This document shows positions 23,312 through 30,478 of a DNA stretch of 38,175 nucleotides, piece after piece. The stretch comes from a virus: IMG/VR virus record IMGVR_UViG_3300035672_000073, positions 1 through 38,175 of that record; one strand, 5' to 3'. Position 1 is the stretch's first letter. Every line of letters starts with the position of its first letter. The notes beneath the pieces are model-generated. The model did not search any database. It saw only the letters and a program-made list of their open reading frames with translations, and had not been told where the DNA came from. The position numbers and the translations under genes were made by a program.

Positions 23312-24956
23312 CTGTTGGCTCCTTGGTTTGCTTCGCCTTCTCTGTGGCGACGTCCCTGAAAACTGCGATCTTGATAGCACGAAGTGAGCGTTCGAGTTCA
23401 GCAGCGGATTGCGCGTCTGCCTTCTCTGCTGTCCACTCGGCTGCTCGCTTCACCATTCCGCCGACATAATCTGCTACGAAGGCAGAGATTTCTTGCGTGG
23501 GCTGGTCACCAGCACTGCGCTCTGCGTCAGCTTCCATATAAAAGAGATCCGCAGAAGCGAAAAGAACAGGTGAGAATGCACGGGTAATGGCCTTTAAATC
23601 AGCCTTGTCACGAGCGATTACCCGACCAAAGGCATCCCGAAACAGCCGGGAATAGATCGGTAAAGCACGCGACACATCGTTCGTACCCTTGTCTTGCTTG
23701 TCCGTGCCGGCTCCGTCAGTGCTGCCAGAGTCGGTGGCAGGCTCATTGGTGTTGATTGGATTGTCCGCGTCCATCATGTTGACTGGCATCCAGCGGTCAT
23801 CAGCCGTCTTATCCGTGCTCGGGTTGAGACCGAGAATCGCACGACCTTCGTTAGCGGTGTAGATACCCCACTGGCGTCCGGTCATGATTCCGTTGAGCGT
23901 CGTTGCGTAATCGCCACGCTTCATCTCGCTGGTGTCGAAACGAATCTGAAACTTGCAAGCATTGCGTCCGACGTTCTGGATCAGCTTGGAATTGAGAGCC
24001 GACTCCCAACGCTTCAGCCACGGACCCATAGTGAAGGTCAGGAACTGGAGCATCTGTTGCTCGATGTTGGCACGGGTTTCCTCACGGTCTCCGAGCAAGT
24101 GTGGCGGCACGCCGTAGATCGCAGCGATGTCTCCACGTTGGAATTGGCGGGTGAGCAGGAACTGTGATTGCTCTGGGCTCAGCGAAATCTGCTGCCACTT
24201 CAAGCCACCATCGAGGATGGCGAACTTGTGAGCCTGCGTACCAGAGTGGCCCTGCTGCCACGTGTTGGTCATTTTCTTCTTGGTTTCTTCCTTCAGAAGC
24301 TTGTCTGTGGAGAGAACTCCGCTCGGGTTTGAGCCATTTGCGAATAGGCGAGCACCGTGAGCGCGAGCGGCGATGTCCAGTCCCAGCGTTTCACGAGCGA
24401 GCGTCTTGATCGGGTTCATACCGACAAGACCGTCGAGGCTCATGCCTTTCAGGTGGATCATGTCCTCGGCGAGGATGATGCGCTCCTGGCCACGCTCTGT
24501 GCCGTCAGTAGTCTTGAATGCGAGTACACCATCGCGATTGCGATACGGGAACGTGCGGAACGGACTGCGCTGGTAGAGGTAACGGAGCCTGCCACCGTTG
24601 TCGTAGACTTTCTCCATGTAGCAGTTGCCAGCGAGCAGCAGATGAATTTGCAGAGTCTCGCGGAACACGAAGCTATCGGTCTCAGGGTTTGGTTGGTTGT
24701 TCAGGATGACTTGTAAGTCGTGGTCGTAAGCGACCGTCTTCGCGCCTTTGTCGTCCATCTGATAAATGTTCAGCGGAAGACTGGCCAGTGCTCCGGAGAT
24801 CACACGGATGCAACCAGCGACGGCTGCGGACTGCATGGCCGACATTTCATTGACGGTGACACCAGCTTCGGATGGAGCTGATCCCCAGAAGCCGAGCATG
24901 TTGTCTGGAAAAGAGAATGCTGTTACGAAATCGCGGAAGTCTTTGACTAGACCCAT
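23298..24956 (-). CDS. Portal protein (HK97 family)
   Basis: A 552-residue protein. Typical portal features are SAMQSAAVAGCIRVISGALA and SLPLNIYQ near the N terminus, the FRETLQIHLLLAGNCYMEKV segment, the MIHLKGMSLDGLVGMNPI loop, and the GVPPHLLGDREETRANIEQQ motif followed by FLTFTMGPWLKRWESALNSK. A long acidic, Asp/Gly/Thr-rich C-terminal extension (about residues 395-552) follows the core. It forms the dodecameric DNA channel at one capsid vertex. It is flanked by the protease and a small membrane protein gene. Confidence 0.95.
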   Translation of the reverse strand: MGLVKDFRDFVTAFSFPDNMLGFWGSAPSEAGVTVNEMSAMQSAAVAGCIRVISGALASLPLNIYQMDDKGAKTVAYDHDLQVILNNQPNPETDSFVFRETLQIHLLLAGNCYMEKVYDNGGRLRYLYQRSPFRTFPYRNRDGVLAFKTTDGTERGQERIILAEDMIHLKGMSLDGLVGMNPIKTLARETLGLDIAARAHGARLFANGSNPSGVLSTDKLLKEETKKKMTNTWQQGHSGTQAHKFAILDGGLKWQQISLSPEQSQFLLTRQFQRGDIAAIYGVPPHLLGDREETRANIEQQMLQFLTFTMGPWLKRWESALNSKLIQNVGRNACKFQIRFDTSEMKRGDYATTLNGIMTGRQWGIYTANEGRAILGLNPSTDKTADDRWMPVNMMDADNPINTNEPATDSGSTDGAGTDKQDKGTNDVSRALPIYSRLFRDAFGRVIARDKADLKAITRAFSPVLFASADLFYMEADAERSAGDQPTQEISAFVADYVGGMVKRAAEWTAEKADAQSAAELERSLRAIKIAVFRDVATEKAKQTKEPTDEQS

Positions 24957-24961
24957 TCGGT

Positions 24962-25117
24962 TTACTCACTTCCTCGTTTGGTCGGAGCGAAGGCGAGCAG
25001 TACGAGCACAACTCCGCCTACAATTAGAGAAGCGGCAATCGAAATCTTTGCCACTCCCGCCAGGACGAGCACGGCTCCAATGACACACAGGATGTCCTTC
25101 TTGGTTTCTTGTTTCAT
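24962..25117 (-). CDS. Small two-helix membrane protein (51 aa)
   Basis: 51 residues from ATG 25117, with AAGGAG 11 bases upstream. The frame is open further up, but that extension lies inside the terminase gene. After a basic start (MKQETKKD), two hydrophobic stretches (ILCVIGAVLVLAGVAKI and ASLIVGGVVLVLLAFAP) flank a short turn, and the end is charged (TKRGSE). Small hydrophobic proteins between terminase and portal are seen in other phages, generally without known role. A holin-like function is possible but unsupported by an adjacent endolysin. Confidence 0.65.
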   Translation of the reverse strand: MKQETKKDILCVIGAVLVLAGVAKISIAASLIVGGVVLVLLAFAPTKRGSE

Positions 25118-25133
25118 ATGTGCGTTATCTCCT

Positions 25134-26843
25134 TTATGCGAAGGTGATGCTTGCCTCTCCCTCGTCTTCGAATGCGGTCCAGCGGTACAGCGCCATGAAA
25201 GTGGCCACAGCCGCGTCGATCTTGTTTTCGAACCTAGCCTTGCGCGGATAAATCTCGCCCTTCGCGTCTGTGTGAGCGACCACGTTCTGGATACACCACG
25301 TAAGGACCGGATCACCGTTGTGATGGAACTTGCCAGCCAACACCAGTGCTTCGAGTTCCTTCATGGCGGGACTGAAGTTCAGAACGAGCGGACGAACCTC
25401 GACCATCGTCTGGCCTTCGTTTTCTAGGTGAATGCGAATCTGGTGAGCGTGGTGTGGATCGAACGCGGTCTCTCGGACGTTGACCTTCGATGCCCACTTT
25501 CGCAGGTGTTCCTCGATCACGTCGTAATCGTTGTTCGCTCCAGAGCAAGCGTGCAGTGGACCACCATCCACGTTCCAGCCTGCGTACTGTGAATTGTCCG
25601 ACTGCTCGATGGTTTCTTCAGGCAACCAGTAATCGCCGAAGGCGTAGTAGTGCCACGTCTCGTCCTCTTCCATGCGACGAAACAGCTTGATCACCGCAGC
25701 GATATCCAACTTGCTTGCCAAGTCGAAGCCGACGATGCACTCCTCCTCGGTGAAATCTTCGACGTCAAGGCTGCGGTCAGCGCAACGATCCCATGCGCGC
25801 ATATCCATCCATGCGGTGTCAGCGTTCACCCAAAGGTCCAGATATTTTGTTTTGAAATTGTTCTGAGCGGATGCAAGTTGCATCGCTTTGAAAGCAAGTG
25901 CTTCGAACTCCTCGGTGTTCACCGAGATTCCCCAATTGGGATTCGCCTTCTTCCAATTGGCCGGATCGGTCCAATCGTCAGCGTCGTCGATGGTGTAGAT
26001 GATTCCGAAGAATGACTCCGCGCCAGACTGCCTCTCGAAGGGAATCTTTTTGTCCAGCATCTCGGTGACGAAGGTGCGGACCTCATAGCAGATGCCAGCG
26101 CGATTCGATCCAGCGGTCGTGATGGACCAGAGAAGCGGCTGCGTGCGTTTCGCGATACCAGTTTCCAAAACGTCGTACACTTCGCGAGTGCGGTGAGCAT
26201 GAAGTTCGTCGATGATCGCGCAATGAATGTTGAGACCGTCGAGCGAACCAGCCTCTGAAGCCAGAGCGCGACACCAGGACGTGGTGGCGTTCTGGTCAAT
26301 GCTGTGTGAGGAAACTTGGACGCCAAACTGCTCCTGTAAGCCGGGAGACTTCTCCACCATTTTCTTGGCTGTGATGAAGACTGGTCGCGTCTGTTCCTTG
26401 GTGCGGGCAGCGACGTAGCATTCGGCACCTTGCTCCCCGTCGAGGAAAGCCATGTACAGCTTGACGCCAGCCGAGAGCGTGGACTTAGCATTGCCACGCG
26501 GCACTTCGATGTAGACCTTGCGGAACCTGCGCTTGCCTGTGGACGCTTTCACCCAGCCGAAGACGGTGGAGACGATGAAGCATTGCCACGGCTCCAGCTT
26601 GATCTTTCCGGTGAAGCCTTTGATGTGGGGAAGTTGCTCGATGAAGAAGCACGCACGCTCGGCTTTCGCAAGGTCGAAGCGATAAGGCCAGAGGACGCTG
26701 GTGTTCGCGAGATCGTCAAGCTGACGCTGGCAGGCGAGACGCACCCACTTACAAGCTGGCACCTTTCCACTTACAACGTCGTTGCAGTAGGCGAATGCTT
26801 TCTTGACGTAGCCTAGCTCCCGGTACTCTGGAGCGACTCCCAC
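25134..26843 (-). CDS. terL: Terminase large subunit
   Basis: The ATPase-nuclease that packages DNA. In the 569-residue form starting at GTG 26843, the Walker A-type loop is VPRGNAKST (residues 114-122) and Walker B is CAIIDELHAH (208-217). The C-terminal nuclease has a first acidic motif at FDLASKLD and later acidic residues in FDPHHAHQ and NKIDAAVA. The frame is open to a possible start at 27086, but that would lie entirely across the small subunit gene. The GTG gives only a 31-base overlap and begins just before the conserved-looking EYRELGYVKKAFAY. There is no good Shine-Dalgarno, so coupling to the small subunit is inferred. HK97-type neighbours fit. Confidence 0.93.
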   Translation of the reverse strand: MGVAPEYRELGYVKKAFAYCNDVVSGKVPACKWVRLACQRQLDDLANTSVLWPYRFDLAKAERACFFIEQLPHIKGFTGKIKLEPWQCFIVSTVFGWVKASTGKRRFRKVYIEVPRGNAKSTLSAGVKLYMAFLDGEQGAECYVAARTKEQTRPVFITAKKMVEKSPGLQEQFGVQVSSHSIDQNATTSWCRALASEAGSLDGLNIHCAIIDELHAHRTREVYDVLETGIAKRTQPLLWSITTAGSNRAGICYEVRTFVTEMLDKKIPFERQSGAESFFGIIYTIDDADDWTDPANWKKANPNWGISVNTEEFEALAFKAMQLASAQNNFKTKYLDLWVNADTAWMDMRAWDRCADRSLDVEDFTEEECIVGFDLASKLDIAAVIKLFRRMEEDETWHYYAFGDYWLPEETIEQSDNSQYAGWNVDGGPLHACSGANNDYDVIEEHLRKWASKVNVRETAFDPHHAHQIRIHLENEGQTMVEVRPLVLNFSPAMKELEALVLAGKFHHNGDPVLTWCIQNVVAHTDAKGEIYPRKARFENKIDAAVATFMALYRWTAFEDEGEASITFA

Positions 26844-27208
26844 GGATTGACTGGTGCTTCGGGTAGTGGATCGCTTGCGACTGGCTTTCGGTCTGGCGGG
26901 ATCATGCCGATTTTGTTCAGGCAGGTTAGGTATTGAGTCAACTCGCTCGGTGCGAGGTTCCCCACTTCCAACTTGCTCTTGAGTATCACTGTTACTTCCA
27001 TCAAGCATCGGTCGTTCTTTCCTAGGACGACTGGCGAGTTCCGCTGCAACTCTTTCCAGATTTTCTTTTGTGGCTTGGTGAGCCACTTCGACGGGCGACC
27101 AAGTTCACCGATAGATTTCGGTTCTTGATCTCTAGCCGCGTAGTGAGTTTTGTTGTGAGCCAAGGAGCCAGCGGTAAGTTGTGATCTAGGACTGCGCGGA
27201 CGGCTCAT
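26813..27208 (-). CDS. terS: Terminase small subunit
   Basis: A 131-residue protein with AGGAG five bases before the ATG. The basic N terminus (MSRPRSPRSQLTAG) precedes SIGELGRPSKWLTKPQKKIW and a helical core (KELQRNSPVVLGKNDRCLME, VTVILKSKLEVGNLAPSELT, QYLTCLNKIGMIPPDRKP). The phrase LG.P..L....K..W.el...P..vL...D..lle....l matches small terminases of the phage P27 type. It recognises the phage DNA and starts packaging. It lies directly upstream of and overlaps terL, and the HNH nuclease gene lies nearby. Confidence 0.85.
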   Translation of the reverse strand: MSRPRSPRSQLTAGSLAHNKTHYAARDQEPKSIGELGRPSKWLTKPQKKIWKELQRNSPVVLGKNDRCLMEVTVILKSKLEVGNLAPSELTQYLTCLNKIGMIPPDRKPVASDPLPEAPVNPWESLQSTGS

Positions 27209-27348
27209 GGTTCTCCTACAGTAGTGTTGAGAAATCGTTTTTTATTCTTAGTACGTGTAAAAAAAGCGGCGCGTCGGCCTGCAAGAACATGTGCCTCGGT
27301 ACTTGCTCCCCCCATCCCAGCGCGAGAGTGTCATGCACAGCAGGTGTG

Positions 27349-27609
27349 TCAGTTCTGGAACACCACAGCAATCAGCTCGTCGTCTCCGAAGTGGTGTGGC
27401 AGTTTGCTTGAGCCGAGACGATGCGGATGGCTCTGTCTCCATACGACTGCCAGTGCGAGTGCATCTGGAGCACGGAGCAGTACGTGCTGTGCGATTGGTT
27501 GGTATATGCCAACAGCGAGCGGATACAGCACGATGTCTCCGGCCACTCGCGCTCGCTCTCTCAACTCCGGTGTTAGCTCGACTGCTACTGGCTTGCTCGG
27601 CTCGCTCAT
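27349..27609 (-). CDS. Hypothetical protein downstream of HNH (86 aa)
   Basis: An 86-residue protein whose ATG overlaps the HNH stop (ATGA), so the two are coupled. It contains helical ELTPELRERARVAGDIVLYP, a hydrophobic central part with QPIAQHVLLRAPDALALAVVW, and a His-rich segment (RQSHPHRLGSSKLPHHFGDD). No transmembrane helix is certain and no family was recognised. Position between HNH and terminase suggests a packaging accessory role. Confidence 0.6.
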   Translation of the reverse strand: MSEPSKPVAVELTPELRERARVAGDIVLYPLAVGIYQPIAQHVLLRAPDALALAVVWRQSHPHRLGSSKLPHHFGDDELIAVVFQN

Positions 27610-28007
27610 TGCTCGCTCCTCGGTCTGTCGTACATCGCTGTCTTGTAATCGTGGTCAGCCTTGCATCCACCCTGAAGATTGTCTGGGTCCCACTCAGCAC
27701 CACCAGCGCGTACCGGAATGATGTGATCGACTACTTCTGTCGGTGACAGACCATCACACGTGGGTGCGTCTGGATTGCGTGCCTTGAGCCATGCTGCGAT
27801 CTTGCAGTAGCGATCTCTGGCGCGAATCTCTTGACGGAGCAGACGCCAGCGAGGACTGTTGCGTCGCTTGCGCTCTGGATCATGGGCGTTCCGTGCTCTG
27901 TCGTACTGTTGCTTGTTGGTATTCTTCTGATGCTTTTCGCAATAGGAATCAGTAGTCAGCGTTCGGCAGCTTGGATTTCGACACTCGCGTTGTGCGGCTG
28001 ATGCCAT
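27606..28007 (-). CDS. HNH endonuclease
   Basis: A 133-residue nuclease. The HNH core is EVVDHIIPVRAGGAEWDPDN followed by LQGGCKADHD: D94-H95, N110 and H119 are the metal-binding and catalytic positions. Upstream, C9 and C14 with C23 and H26 (CRNPSC, CEKH) probably bind zinc. A Lys/Arg-rich middle region (residues 30-70) would contact DNA. HNH nucleases encoded near the terminase genes are common in cos-type long-tailed phages and help terminase to cut DNA. That role is inferred from position. A homing-type nuclease is a less likely alternative. Confidence 0.88.
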   Translation of the reverse strand: MASAAQRECRNPSCRTLTTDSYCEKHQKNTNKQQYDRARNAHDPERKRRNSPRWRLLRQEIRARDRYCKIAAWLKARNPDAPTCDGLSPTEVVDHIIPVRAGGAEWDPDNLQGGCKADHDYKTAMYDRPRSEQ

Positions 28008-28095
28008 CGGTGGGTTTCTTGTCGAAGTGTTTCTCTAGCAATTCGCGAATCAGGCATAGCTCATCGAGGATTTCTTCGAAGGTGTTATTTGCCAT
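27949..28095 (-). CDS. Small helical protein overlapping the HNH start (48 aa)
   Basis: A 48-residue ORF from ATG 28095 to TGA at 27949. It begins MANNTFEEILDELCLIRELL and continues EKHFDKKPTDG, then a basic tail. Its last 59 bases overlap the start of the HNH gene in another frame. The amphipathic N-terminal helix looks protein-like. No Shine-Dalgarno is present. It fits the gap between the HNH gene and the glycosyltransferase-methyltransferase gene. Confidence 0.4.
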   Translation of the reverse strand: MANNTFEEILDELCLIRELLEKHFDKKPTDGISRTTRVSKSKLPNADY

Positions 28096-28130
28096 ACGAT
28101 CTAATACGCAGCAATTCCGAGCAGATTTAC

Positions 28131-29276
28131 TTACGATTTACGCAGTTTCTCGACAGCTTTTTGACAGCGCGAAAGGCTAATGTCAATTCCAACAGCAGGT
28201 CTGCCGAGTTGCTGTGCGGCTACCAACGTGTTGCCGTTTCCCATGAATGGATCGAGGATCATTCCGTCAGTAAGCTGGAGCAGCCATCGCACTTCCTCCA
28301 GCGGACGTTCCATATTTGTGTCAGCAGCCAGCGAGGGATACGAGTGTCGCCAACTGGTGTTCACGCCATCTTTGAAGATGAATCCCGGCTTGGGATTGGT
28401 GAGGATGACACTCTTGCCTGAGTGGATGCGTTCGAGTCCGTAATCCTTGATGAACGCCAAGCTGTGAGGATCGCGAACCGTGAACGGTGGATCGAGGAAC
28501 AGCGTCTGGAAATAATGCTTGGCAAACTGAGTGACCACGTCTGGCGTGTGTCCGTTGTAGATCACAATGTCGCTGTGGTGATAGAACGGCGTGAGGCTAA
28601 GCGGGAGGTTTGCGGTGTCGTGTGGTTGTCTCTCACCAGCTTTCCTCGTCTGCCAGTCAAGATGAGCGACACGCATTTGCTGAGGAGTGAGTTCACAGTA
28701 GGCGATGATGTCGTTGCCTTCGCGTGGACCTTCGACCACTCCTGGGTGCGGCTGAAGCGTGGCGTGATAGCGCGTGTCAGGATGCGGCGGGATGTCGTTC
28801 GCCTGCATCACTTTTCCTATCCACGAGTCACTGCACCATTCGTTGGGAAGCTTTGGCAGTTCGGCGCTGGCGAGTAGCTTGACAGCCTTGGCTGAGAGCC
28901 AACAGGAGAAACCGCGGATGTAGGGAATTGGAATCAGGTGGCCGATAGCTCGGTGCATTCCGGTGTAATCGTATTGCTCGAAGCCGGAAGCGAGTGCTCG
29001 CTCTGGTTGAATGTACGTGTCTGCGTCGATCTGAAGGACGTAATCGTAACCGTGCTGGATGGCGTACTGGCAGGTGGCCTGAATCTTGATGGCCAGGTTC
29101 CAATAATCATCCGGAACGTCGAGGCTCACTTCGTCAGGCTGTTCATCCTTCAGGATCGGTCTGCCGTAGAAGAACCTAAGGTCGGCTCCGTGTAGGTCGC
29201 GTCCCCACGTCTCGCGAATAACCGCAGCACGATGTCTGTCGCGATGGCACGACTTGACGGCGAATAGGATTCGCAC
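28131..29276 (-). CDS. Glycosyltransferase (GT31-like) fused to DNA amino-methyltransferase
   Basis: A 381-residue two-domain protein, GTG start after AAGGAT. Residues 1 to about 215 resemble beta-1,3-glycosyltransferases of family GT31: R-x-x-x-I-R-x-TWG (HRAAVIRETWG, residues 15-25), DDYWNLAIKI (56-65), the DxD metal/nucleotide-sugar motif in LQIDADTYI (D84, D86), and a CSDSWIG segment (148-154) in place of the ED.Y.G motif. Residues about 233-381 form a compact DNA methyltransferase with motif IV first (FLDPPF, 260-265) and motif I last (LDPFMGNGNTLVAA, 341-354, then VGIDI), the order of beta-class N6-adenine/N4-cytosine enzymes. No target recognition domain is evident. It may modify phage DNA with methyl and sugar groups; the sugar acceptor is unknown. 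Confidence 0.8.
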   Translation of the reverse strand: MRILFAVKSCHRDRHRAAVIRETWGRDLHGADLRFFYGRPILKDEQPDEVSLDVPDDYWNLAIKIQATCQYAIQHGYDYVLQIDADTYIQPERALASGFEQYDYTGMHRAIGHLIPIPYIRGFSCWLSAKAVKLLASAELPKLPNEWCSDSWIGKVMQANDIPPHPDTRYHATLQPHPGVVEGPREGNDIIAYCELTPQQMRVAHLDWQTRKAGERQPHDTANLPLSLTPFYHHSDIVIYNGHTPDVVTQFAKHYFQTLFLDPPFTVRDPHSLAFIKDYGLERIHSGKSVILTNPKPGFIFKDGVNTSWRHSYPSLAADTNMERPLEEVRWLLQLTDGMILDPFMGNGNTLVAAQQLGRPAVGIDISLSRCQKAVEKLRKS

Positions 29277-29281
29277 AGTTG

Positions 29282-29527
29282 CTATCCTTTGTTCCCGACT
29301 GCCTCATCCTCAGGGCCACAACCCATGATCTTGGTGAGAGCGGCTGTCTGTTCCTCTGGTGTCATCGGAATCTGTAGAGCGACTTCCGCTGCGATCTGAC
29401 TGGCGACGTCGTCCGTCATTTCAGCGGAAGCCGGTAGCTGAATCTCGCGCAACAGCGATGCGTGCTCGCGCAGCAACCGGAGGGCAAGGGTGACGGCTGG
29501 TTGGGAAATCTCGAATGTCTTTTTCAT
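29282..29527 (-). CDS. Small acidic hypothetical protein (81 aa)
   Basis: An 81-residue protein with AAGGAGTGGAG upstream of the ATG. It reads MKKTFEISQPAVTLALRLLR, then EHASLLREIQLPASAEM and an acidic helical second half (IPMTPEEQTAALTKIMGCGP). Its stop lies just before the GTG of the glycosyltransferase-methyltransferase gene, and the ribosome site of that gene overlaps this gene's 3' end, so they are probably one transcript. Unknown function. Confidence 0.6.
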   Translation of the reverse strand: MKKTFEISQPAVTLALRLLREHASLLREIQLPASAEMTDDVASQIAAEVALQIPMTPEEQTAALTKIMGCGPEDEAVGNKG

Positions 29528-29636
29528 GAGGCGAACTCCACTCCTTAATACTGGTGAGCGAAGTCACACCACGGCAGGATTTACAAATTCAGAACAGTTA
29601 CGGACACAAGTCCAACGCGCCATCATGTGGTGGTAG

Positions 29637-29646
29637 CATGCGCATG
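29637..29646. promoter_or_regulatory. Palindrome in divergent intergenic region
   Basis: CATGCGCATG is a perfect 10-bp palindrome in the 178-base gap between the leftward gene at 29527 and the rightward gene at 29706. GGAC-ACAA-GTCC (29602-29613) is a second small dyad close by. Both could be operators of a divergent promoter pair. Confidence 0.3.
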
Positions 29647-29705
29647 TCCTTCCGCTATCTCTCAACTTGGATGGCTCCGGCAGTGGATGGCGGCTTTTCA
29701 TTTCG

Positions 29706-29942
29706 ATGTTCGCAGTCTACATTTACGAGTGCGCCGCGTGTGATGCCCGTTTCAGCATCATTGAGCCTGATCCGCCAGCGCAGACCGAGATGTGCATCCA
29801 TTGTTTCGCGAAGGGATCGCGGCTCGTCTGCAAAGAGGGTGAGCAAGAAGGCGACCTTCATCGCTTCCCGAGCGAAACGAAGATATTGGAGGGCACGTCT
29901 CCTCCTCGTGTGCGGAAGCCAGCGCGAAAGAGACTCAAATGA
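29706..29942 (+). CDS. Zinc-ribbon protein (FmdB-like start)
   Basis: 78 residues from ATG 29706; the open frame above adds 13 unconvincing residues. It begins MFAVYIYECAACDARFSIIE and continues to EMCIHCFAKGSRLVC. This is a CxxC...CxxC zinc ribbon with the YxYEC.xC start seen in FmdB-type proteins. The C terminus is basic (PPRVRKPARKRLK). It is an isolated rightward gene inside the leftward block, converging on the membrane protein gene. A role in transcription or DNA binding is a guess. Confidence 0.6.
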   Translation: MFAVYIYECAACDARFSIIEPDPPAQTEMCIHCFAKGSRLVCKEGEQEGDLHRFPSETKILEGTSPPRVRKPARKRLK

Positions 29943-29963
29943 TTCGGATGTGTCGTGCTTTTT

Positions 29964-30332
29964 TTAAGATCGCACCGGCTTGTGTCTTATGTTCTCGAAC
30001 CCTTGCGCTAAGAAGAACAGTCCGGCAATGAGCTTCATGCCGAACGCTTCGTGAGTTGCGCCAGAACCAGCCGAGTCGCCAATCTGGAGAAGCAAAAAAC
30101 TGGAGCCAATGAAAAGCTGCAAGGCTCCTAATGCACGTCGATGGTCTACCTTGAATTCGGACGCGATATAGGCGATACACAACCATAGGAGGATTGCTCC
30201 GACAGCCTCAGGCAAAGCATAGGGAGAATCCCAATCAAACTTGCCGTTCATCACGGTGATGAAGGAGAAGCACAGGTAAAGGGCGATGGCAATTCCGGCC
30301 ACGATTCCGATCAAGGTTCCCACGGTACGCAT
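29964..30332 (-). CDS. Four-helix integral membrane protein
   Basis: 122 residues from ATG 30332, preceded by GAGGTG at six bases (an in-frame GTG at 30341 is also possible). Four hydrophobic segments are visible: VGTLIGIVAGIAIALYLCFS, PEAVGAILLWLCIAYIASEF, ALGALQLFIGSSFLLLQIGD and FGMKLIAGLFFLAQGF. Loops are short. It lies after the replication gene. Superinfection exclusion and holin roles are both possible; no family was recognised. Confidence 0.65.
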   Translation of the reverse strand: MRTVGTLIGIVAGIAIALYLCFSFITVMNGKFDWDSPYALPEAVGAILLWLCIAYIASEFKVDHRRALGALQLFIGSSFLLLQIGDSAGSGATHEAFGMKLIAGLFFLAQGFENIRHKPVRS

Positions 30333-30478
30333 AGAAATCACCTCGCAAGATTAGATGACACATAGGCTGTTTTGCGTTGGCGTCTGCAAACGGCGGACCC
30401 AGCAGCACTTACCCTAAGTCGCTCACGCTCCCGCTCCCGCTGAAGTCAGCGATCACGGGGCAATTACGTTGCGTTTGC

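Noticed and set aside
24962-25315. Longer 117-codon version of the small membrane protein
   Set aside because: The extension overlaps the terminase coding sequence. The ATG at 25117 has its own ribosome site and the sequence becomes protein-like only there.
27259-27279. Terminator upstream of the small terminase gene (T7 after a GC-rich run)
   Set aside because: Only a 3-bp stem can be drawn, so the T run alone is weak evidence.
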